5,041 bases of DNA from Bacteroidales bacterium (lineage in GTDB: Bacteria; Bacteroidota; Bacteroidia; Bacteroidales; 4484-276), in the NCBI GenBank assembly GCA_029939965.1, contig JAOZRY010000295.1, positions 1 to 5,041 on the forward strand. The letters run 5' to 3'. A model generated the notes under the pieces. It did not search any database, had not been told where the DNA came from, and saw only the letters and a list, made by a program, of their open reading frames with translations. Position numbers and translations under genes: made by a program. Positions 1 to 5,041 of this stretch are shown here, in pieces (the stretch's first letter is position 1; each line of letters opens with the position of its first letter).

Positions 1-31
1 TTAAACTGTAAATCCGTAGTATGTTGCCTGT

Positions 32-2182
32 TTATAATCCGTTGGCCCTGTTTAAAATTGTTTCCATATCTGACGGTTTAATATGATCCCTGTACTCTTC
101 TAATTTCCAATAAACAAAATTCAGAAGTTGTTTTTCAAAAGGAATATTGCTTTTATAAGATTCGGTGTAACAATAAAATACATCAATATCCGATTCCGTA
201 AAAATTGTAATGGCAGTCTTTATATCCTTTTCCACGAAAGTATTTTTCAGGCTGTCAACCCTCTTTCTAAGATATTTCAATATAAAGGCTCTATATGTAT
301 TTGTTATATTTATATTATCAGTATCTGCTTTATAAAATTCCTTAATTGCACTTTCTTCATCATTTTCCATTAAATGGATTTTTGCCAGGCTAATATTTGC
401 TTCATTTGAAAATGGTTTTAGCCTGGTAGATTTAACAAAAAACTCCCTGGCTTCAATAAACTGGCCCTTCTTTGCACAACAAATGCCAAGGCTGTTCAGC
501 ACATTGCTATGAAACGGGTTTGTTTTCAACGAACTTTTAAAATTGTTGATTGCCTCGTCTGTTTTGCCCATCTTAAACAAGGCCAGCCCCTTAAACCATT
601 TTAAAGGTGTTGATGATGGATCGATTGTGCTGAACCATGAATACGCTTGGTCTATTTCACTTATTACCAATTTGTTGTTATTCAAATCCAGCATCTTCAA
701 AGCCCTTTTGGTGTGCATTTCGCCAGATATTTTTTTAAGCCCGGTATATGATGCCGCCAACAACACTAAAACCACTGGCACAGTTATTAACTGCATTTTT
801 TTAGAATAAGCATCTGTCCGGGCTTTATTGCCAAAAAGCTGAAAATGCTTTGCAATAGCAATGGCCATTATAAAATGAAGATAAATATTATGTTCGATCC
901 TTTCCCGGGGAAAACTAAAGAATGAAAAGGTTGAGTATCCGATAAGTGCAAACAGCATTAGTGAGCAGAAAATCCGCTCTTCTCTGTTTTTTGATGCTTT
1001 AATGATTTTGCTTAAATATATAATGCTGATCAATAATATTGTGAGCCAGGTTATTAAACCAAATATCCCATTTTCTGAAAGTACCCATAAAAAATCATTA
1101 TGAGGTCTTTGCAATCTCTTTTTTTCAGGCATAATAATTTTTTTATCAACGCCATATTTGGGGATAATAATTTTCCAGTTTCCGCCCCCCACGCCTAAAA
1201 CCGGATATTCACTGAACATTTTTAAAGTACTCGTCCAAATAACAATCCTGTTATAAATATTTCCCGATTCAATTTTTGGTATTTCGCTTATATGAGTGCC
1301 TATTGTACCTTTTTCGTGAAAAGTATTTTTTCCGCTAATTGCCTCAATAACTGTTATCGAAACAATAATAGTTAGAATTGTTATAATAGCAGGCTTAAGC
1401 AAATTTTTATTTATTTCAGCTACAAGGCTTTTGCGATCAATAATAATTAAAAAAACAATTGAAGAAAACAAGGCAATAAAAGTAGCAACCCAAACCGATC
1501 GTGCCATAATAGCTATTATCATAAAAATAATCAGCACATAATTTATGAAGGAAATCATTTTCCACCATCTGCCCAAAGAGTATATCCCGAATATGTTAAA
1601 CGGCAATGCCAGAAACAATATTTGAGAATATAAATTTTTGTGTGCAAATACACCGGTAATACCATATGCAGCACGTAACGAATACTGTTGATGTATAACA
1701 ATGTTTACAAACTGTACAATGCCAACAATTAGTATAATGATTGTAAAAACAGAAATTGCCTTATTTACTGAGCGCAATATATTGTTTGTGTTGATGAGCA
1801 ATACTGAAGAAAAAACAAGAAATATGAGAAACAAAACATTCTTTATCAAATCATAGTATGCTTCTGAAACATTAATTGCATTAAATATTGAAAAACCTGA
1901 TATTAATATGAACAATAGATATATGGGAAAAATGATTTCCCTTATAATTGATATATTTAGTTGAACCCTAAATTTCCGGACGAAAACAAAGATTAAAAAA
2001 AATAGCAATAATCCAATTGACAAAGCAGTAAATTTTGAAAACAAGGAAGGGTCGAGCAGGCTGTTAACATTTAATAATGGGGTTATTGTTAGAAAAATAA
2101 AGAAAAAAAGCAAAGCTGTATTTTGCCGGTACTTTTCTTGTTTTTCCTTAAATGTTCTTTTCGATGTCTTTTTTTTCATCAT
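32..2182 (-). CDS. O-antigen polymerase/ligase superfamily membrane protein (Wzy/WaaL/PglL type) with C-terminal TPR domain
   Basis: This is a 716-aa polytopic protein. A Lys/Arg-rich N-terminus (residues 3-19) is followed by about 13 hydrophobic segments counted by eye, near 22-40, 48-68, 84-101, 114-131, 143-162, 184-201, 209-227, 229-247, 264-282, 365-390, 403-422, 432-446 and 463-480. The Wzy_C hallmarks are present: GVFAHKNLYSQ (177-187), ARSVWVA (227-233), NRIVIW...YPVLGVGGGNW (311-336) and RPHNDFLWVLSENGIFG (359-375). The last lies at the end of a large hydrophilic loop (283-363) predicted to be periplasmic. Residues 527-623 form about three TPR repeats, and a poorly conserved tail follows. 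Family members use undecaprenyl-diphosphate-linked glycans, either polymerising repeat units or transferring them to lipid A core or protein; sequence motifs alone do not separate these roles. ATG at 2182 overlaps the upstream TGA. A second ATG follows immediately at 2179, so the start is ambiguous by one codon. The stop is TAA at 32-34. Confidence 0.92.
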   Translation of the reverse strand: MMKKKTSKRTFKEKQEKYRQNTALLFFFIFLTITPLLNVNSLLDPSLFSKFTALSIGLLLFFLIFVFVRKFRVQLNISIIREIIFPIYLLFILISGFSIFNAINVSEAYYDLIKNVLFLIFLVFSSVLLINTNNILRSVNKAISVFTIIILIVGIVQFVNIVIHQQYSLRAAYGITGVFAHKNLYSQILFLALPFNIFGIYSLGRWWKMISFINYVLIIFMIIAIMARSVWVATFIALFSSIVFLIIIDRKSLVAEINKNLLKPAIITILTIIVSITVIEAISGKNTFHEKGTIGTHISEIPKIESGNIYNRIVIWTSTLKMFSEYPVLGVGGGNWKIIIPKYGVDKKIIMPEKKRLQRPHNDFLWVLSENGIFGLITWLTILLISIIYLSKIIKASKNREERIFCSLMLFALIGYSTFSFFSFPRERIEHNIYLHFIMAIAIAKHFQLFGNKARTDAYSKKMQLITVPVVLVLLAASYTGLKKISGEMHTKRALKMLDLNNNKLVISEIDQAYSWFSTIDPSSTPLKWFKGLALFKMGKTDEAINNFKSSLKTNPFHSNVLNSLGICCAKKGQFIEAREFFVKSTRLKPFSNEANISLAKIHLMENDEESAIKEFYKADTDNINITNTYRAFILKYLRKRVDSLKNTFVEKDIKTAITIFTESDIDVFYCYTESYKSNIPFEKQLLNFVYWKLEEYRDHIKPSDMETILNRANGL
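2179..2182 (-). other. ATGA stop/start overlap (translational coupling) between sulfotransferase and membrane polymerase/ligase
   Basis: On the minus strand the TGA stop of the sulfotransferase (2181-2179) overlaps the ATG of the membrane protein (2182-2180), giving ATGA. Another ATG follows directly. The stretch just upstream (GATGAGAT before the ATG) has no good Shine-Dalgarno, so initiation probably depends on ribosomes terminating on the upstream gene. The arrangement is seen directly; coupling is the usual inference from it. Confidence 0.85.
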
Positions 2183-2793
2183 ATCTCATCAATTAAAAGG
2201 TTTCCATATATTTCAATTTCATATTTCGACCATAAGGGGCATGAGTTGTAGAGTTTCCGGAGGTCGTTGTTGTCAAACCATTTTTTAATGTCGTTGCCCC
2301 AACCCGATGTATTTACCTTTTTTGAAAAGGAGGATGGGGCAGGGCTTGATTTTAATTTAATGTATTTTGAAAATACTTTAATAAAATCTCCTTCAAGGTT
2401 TTCGACCCTGATCCAATTGTGGATTTTGCGCCCGGTGTATAGTTTTACGTAAGCATCGGCACTTGATCGCAATCCATTATATTCAAGAAACCGGCCGGTT
2501 GTATAAAGCTCTTTTTTTGCAATATTGCCCGATCTCTTTTCTTCAAACATAACCCGGCTAATAATCCAATGTGGCAACCTCCTGAAGTTGCAAATGGTAT
2601 CTTTATTAGAAAGATCGGTTTTTGACATCTCTTCACGTTGTGCTACGCTTTGGTGCCAGATAACATTATTTGGATCTATTGGGTCGAATTTGATAGTTGT
2701 ATCTTCACCAACATGTTGCCTGAGCAGCCTTTCCGTGAAAGTCCCGGCACATTTTGGGAAATGCAGCCATACAAAATTTTCTCCGATTATCAT
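2179..2793 (-). CDS. Sulfotransferase family protein (PAPS-dependent, Sulfotransfer_2-like)
   Basis: This 204-aa soluble protein has no signal peptide or membrane segment. The N-terminal VWLHFPKCAGTFTERLL (residues 8-24) is the P-loop-like 5'-phosphosulfate-binding loop of PAPS sulfotransferases, usually written as hhPKtGGTS. FRRLPHWIISR (70-80), with R71/R72 and S79, sits where the 3'-phosphate-binding R-x-P...R..S motif is expected. RVENLEGDFIKVF (129-141) matches the conserved RxE-x-L-x-x-D segment of carbohydrate sulfotransferases. H47 in IWHQSV is a candidate catalytic or substrate residue (inference). By family, it should move a sulfo group from PAPS to a hydroxyl on a sugar; acting on this cluster's glycan follows from context only. 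It is short for the family, though both cofactor motifs are present. ATG at 2793 is preceded by TTCAAAAAG without a Shine-Dalgarno. Its TGA overlaps the next gene's ATG. Protein or lipid substrates cannot be excluded. Confidence 0.88.
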   Translation of the reverse strand: MIIGENFVWLHFPKCAGTFTERLLRQHVGEDTTIKFDPIDPNNVIWHQSVAQREEMSKTDLSNKDTICNFRRLPHWIISRVMFEEKRSGNIAKKELYTTGRFLEYNGLRSSADAYVKLYTGRKIHNWIRVENLEGDFIKVFSKYIKLKSSPAPSSFSKKVNTSGWGNDIKKWFDNNDLRKLYNSCPLWSKYEIEIYGNLLIDEI

Positions 2794-2802
2794 CTTTTTG
2801 AA
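2794..2802 (-). other. 9-bp A-rich intergenic spacer and leaderless-style start region without Shine-Dalgarno
   Basis: The spacer between the TAA of the fused glycosyltransferase and the ATG of the sulfotransferase reads TTCAAAAAG. It is too short for a promoter or terminator, so the two genes must share a transcript. It lacks a GGAGG-type ribosome site. An A-rich region before the start is typical of Bacteroidota translation initiation, which supports the taxon guess only weakly. Confidence 0.7.
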
Positions 2803-5041
2803 TTATGGTTTTACTATTAAAAAAACATCCAGATACTCTCCAATAATACCTAACTTATCGTTTGTTTGATTAACCCTTTTTATTTCATAATCGCTACCTA
2901 TCCATTTTTGAACCAATGATTTAAAGTCCTGTCCGTAATCCCATGTAACCAAAGACCTTCCATCTCCAACCGGATTACCATGGTACTCTTCGGGAAGTAA
3001 ATATTTGATAGGATTATCATCAAACCTAACAGCCCTTTGAACCGATTTCATCAATTGTTTATGTATGGGAACTGTAAAAACCACTGCCCCGTCTGATGTA
3101 ATTGCCCTGAGCATTTCACGAATGGCCACATCGGGGTTAAAAACATGTTCCAACACATCTAAAGTTATAAAGAAATCAAAGGAATTATCAGGGAACGTTA
3201 ACTTCTCAAGGTCTTCGTTTCTTATCCCATTAATGTGGCTGCCCGGTTTGTGGCCATGGTAATATTGGCTGAATGAATATTGCTCAACCACGTTTTTGAA
3301 ATGCCTGTTTGAAGGAGAAGACTCATGTATTTTCTTGTTTTGCCAATTATCATAATTTTTATCAAGGACATGAAACAAGGCCCTTTCGCGGGGAATGGAA
3401 TTGCAATTCATGCAACGATAATGATCTCGGAGCCAATCTTCGTTGCTATAAAAAACCGTATTGGATTTACAAACCGGACAAAATCCTGAATTTTTATGTT
3501 TGTATTTTTTTTCTATAATGCTAAATGCCTGTTTATTTAATGGATAACACCTGCGAATGTCCCCTGATGGTATTTCCTTCCAGTTATTCTTTAAGTTGGT
3601 GCTTAATAGCGATTCCATTTTTTGTTTAACGTTGTCGCTTATATTAAATCTTTCTGCAATATATAGGTGTGAAAGAAAGTATTCGGAAATTGTTTTCTTG
3701 TAGCCTTTTGCGTTTTTTGAAATTACAGATTGATCGTGTCTTCGGTGATAATTAAGTGGTTGGGCATAATAGTTAATCATTCCATCTTTAATCAAATTAA
3801 CATAGGTCAACCAATCGTGGTTACATTTAAGATTTTCAATTTTAGAGAGATCAGATTTAAGAAATGCCTCTTTCCGAAATATCATGGCACTACAATTTGG
3901 TATTGTATTTTTTATAGCCAATACATTTTTAATTTCATCAATGCCATTATTTATGTAGTCATTCTCCCATTTGCTCGATTTGTATCCAAGTCCATTATAA
4001 TATCCGCATTTATTGTAAAAATCTTTTTCTATTATTCCATCAGCATTAACTGCATTCGAGTTGCAATAAGCTATGTTTACATTATTATTGGTAAATGCAG
4101 GAAGCAGTTTTTCGAGGAAAGTATTTTCGCAGTAATCGTCAGCCTCGGCAATCCATATATATTTCCCTTTGGCCATCTCTACCCCTTTTTTCCATTGGTG
4201 AAAAACCGAGCCACTGTTTTTTTCATTAACGATGATGGAAGTTGAGGGCCTGTCCCTGTATTTTTCAATCACTTCCAAACTATTATCTGAAGAGCAATCG
4301 TCGAGAATAATGACTTCAAAATCCTGAAACGTTTGGTTGTAGATTGATTCAAGCCGTTGGGGCAGATACCGGGCATAATTAAAATTTGGAACAATAACAG
4401 AAACTAAGGGTGTGATACTACCAACAGTCCTAATTGTTTTTAGGATTTTGCCCATTGATGCCCCTATCGAGAAATTTTCGACAAACCGGTCATGGGCAAC
4501 CTTCCCCCTTTTTGCCCGGTCTTTTTCATTATTTAAAAGATACAATACTTTTTCGGCCATGGCAGATGTGTCTTCAAAAGGGACAACAAACCCGGCATCA
4601 TCCTGTACAAATTCGGGCATGCCCCCGGCATCGGCAAAACACACTGTTGGCAGGTAACAATCGGCTGCTTCGAGGCAGACAAGTGGGAAAGGGTCTTCGC
4701 GCGAGGGTAACAAAAACAACTCGCCAGTTTGTAAATAATCACGAATATTGTTTTTCGTTCCAATGAACTGAATATTTTTTTCGAGTCCAAGTTTTTCTAT
4801 TTTCTTATAGTGGTCTGCCCAAGTGCCATATTTTTGTTTTTTTTCGTCAGTTACAAAATCTCCAATCCAAAGAAACATTATATCTTCAGAATTCTGAGTT
4901 TGCTTGATGTAATTGCAAACATCAATAAAGATGTCTGCACCTTTTCTCCAAAAAAGCCCCAAACCAACCCCAAAAACTAATTTCTTGTTCAAAGGCAGGC
5001 CCAATTTCTTTTTCAATTCTTCTTTCGCAGCTGTTGAAAGG
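2803..5041 (-). CDS. Multidomain GT4-GT2 glycosyltransferase fused to a zinc-ribbon SAM-methyltransferase-like module (5' partial)
   Basis: The frame is open through the window edge. The first candidate start in view is TTG at 5016, but eight in-frame codons (LSTAAKEE) precede it and read like the normal GT4 inter-domain linker, so the real start lies outside. Residues are numbered from that TTG. Residues 1-190 are the C-terminal, nucleotide-sugar-binding half of a GT-B GT4 enzyme: a GVGLGLFWRKGAD strand-loop, then SREDPFPLVCLEA, where D108 and E116 fill the EX7E positions. Residues 203-430 are a complete GT2 (GT-A) domain: VSVIVPNFNYARYLPQ, D239-D240, the metal-binding EADD at 291-294, the HDW acceptor-side motif at 400-402, and LNYHRRHDQSV. 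Residues 510-737 hold two CxxC pairs (C513/C516, C535/C538), then a class I methyltransferase-like fold with FPDNSFDFF, DVLEH and VFTVP. It probably acts in the cytoplasm, adding two sugars and modifying one. Donors, acceptors and methyl target are unknown. It ends in TAA, 9 bp before the sulfotransferase gene. Confidence 0.93.
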   Translation of the reverse strand, partial: LSTAAKEELKKKLGLPLNKKLVFGVGLGLFWRKGADIFIDVCNYIKQTQNSEDIMFLWIGDFVTDEKKQKYGTWADHYKKIEKLGLEKNIQFIGTKNNIRDYLQTGELFLLPSREDPFPLVCLEAADCYLPTVCFADAGGMPEFVQDDAGFVVPFEDTSAMAEKVLYLLNNEKDRAKRGKVAHDRFVENFSIGASMGKILKTIRTVGSITPLVSVIVPNFNYARYLPQRLESIYNQTFQDFEVIILDDCSSDNSLEVIEKYRDRPSTSIIVNEKNSGSVFHQWKKGVEMAKGKYIWIAEADDYCENTFLEKLLPAFTNNNVNIAYCNSNAVNADGIIEKDFYNKCGYYNGLGYKSSKWENDYINNGIDEIKNVLAIKNTIPNCSAMIFRKEAFLKSDLSKIENLKCNHDWLTYVNLIKDGMINYYAQPLNYHRRHDQSVISKNAKGYKKTISEYFLSHLYIAERFNISDNVKQKMESLLSTNLKNNWKEIPSGDIRRCYPLNKQAFSIIEKKYKHKNSGFCPVCKSNTVFYSNEDWLRDHYRCMNCNSIPRERALFHVLDKNYDNWQNKKIHESSPSNRHFKNVVEQYSFSQYYHGHKPGSHINGIRNEDLEKLTFPDNSFDFFITLDVLEHVFNPDVAIREMLRAITSDGAVVFTVPIHKQLMKSVQRAVRFDDNPIKYLLPEEYHGNPVGDGRSLVTWDYGQDFKSLVQKWIGSDYEIKRVNQTNDKLGIIGEYLDVFLIVKP

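Noticed and set aside
1..31. Possible terminator or start of another gene after the membrane protein
   Set aside because: No stem-loop followed by a T-run on the minus strand can be drawn, and no start codon with an extended frame is present. The stretch is too short to say more.
2327..2333. Perfect AAGGAGG Shine-Dalgarno-like string on the plus strand
   Set aside because: It abuts an ATG with no spacer, lies inside the sulfotransferase coding region, and simply encodes Ser-Ser-Phe on the other strand.
2525..2869. Plus-strand open frame of 114 codons spanning the sulfotransferase and the gene junction
   Set aside because: It is antisense to the PAPS-binding motifs and runs through the intergenic junction. 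No homology-like motif or ribosome site supports it.
3730..4245. Open frame of 171 codons on the plus strand
   Set aside because: It lies wholly opposite the GT2 module. Its translation is an Ile/Phe/Tyr-rich shadow of AT-rich coding DNA with no recognisable domain, whereas the minus strand shows conserved GT2 motifs at the same place.
4434..4766. Overlapping plus-strand open frames opposite the GT4 module
   Set aside because: The translations are low-quality Pro/Arg/His-rich strings with no family signature, and they oppose the well-conserved GT4 motif region.
5014..5016. TTG as the true start of the fused glycosyltransferase
   Set aside because: The frame stays open to the window edge with linker-like residues upstream, and a GT4 enzyme needs an N-terminal acceptor domain, so this is an internal Leu codon.

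Overview
The window looks like an interior piece of a surface-polysaccharide (exopolysaccharide, capsule or O-antigen type) gene cluster. All genes lie on the minus strand, so transcription runs from position 5041 towards position 1. The DNA is AT-rich, and its coding sequence is full of Lys, Asn and Ile codons. The two visible start codons lack a Shine-Dalgarno sequence. Together with the protein types, this suggests a member of the Bacteroidota, but that assignment is an inference and no marker gene is present to confirm it.

Layout in transcription order. (1) 5041 to 2803: the 3' part of a large fused enzyme carrying the C-terminal half of a GT4 glycosyltransferase, a complete GT2 glycosyltransferase, and a zinc-ribbon plus SAM-methyltransferase-like module. 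Its 5' end lies outside the window. (2) 2793 to 2179: a small cytoplasmic sulfotransferase-like protein of 204 aa. (3) 2182 to 32: a 716-aa polytopic membrane protein of the Wzy/WaaL/PglL superfamily with a C-terminal TPR domain. Genes 1 and 2 are 9 bp apart and genes 2 and 3 overlap by 4 bp (ATGA), so they almost certainly form one translationally linked operon. No internal promoter or terminator is visible. Positions 1 to 31 are non-coding as far as can be seen, with no hairpin terminator.

As a working model, the fused glycosyltransferase/methyltransferase adds and perhaps methylates sugars on a lipid-linked oligosaccharide in the cytoplasm. The sulfotransferase would sulfate a sugar from PAPS, and the membrane protein would polymerise the repeat unit, or transfer the glycan to lipid A or protein, on the periplasmic face. 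The product would then be a sulfated, possibly methylated glycan. The individual family calls are well supported. Substrates, linkages and the final glycan cannot be read from the sequence. Nothing here is clearly a wholly new system; the most distinctive items are the three-enzyme fusion and the sulfotransferase tightly coupled to a TPR-bearing polymerase/ligase.
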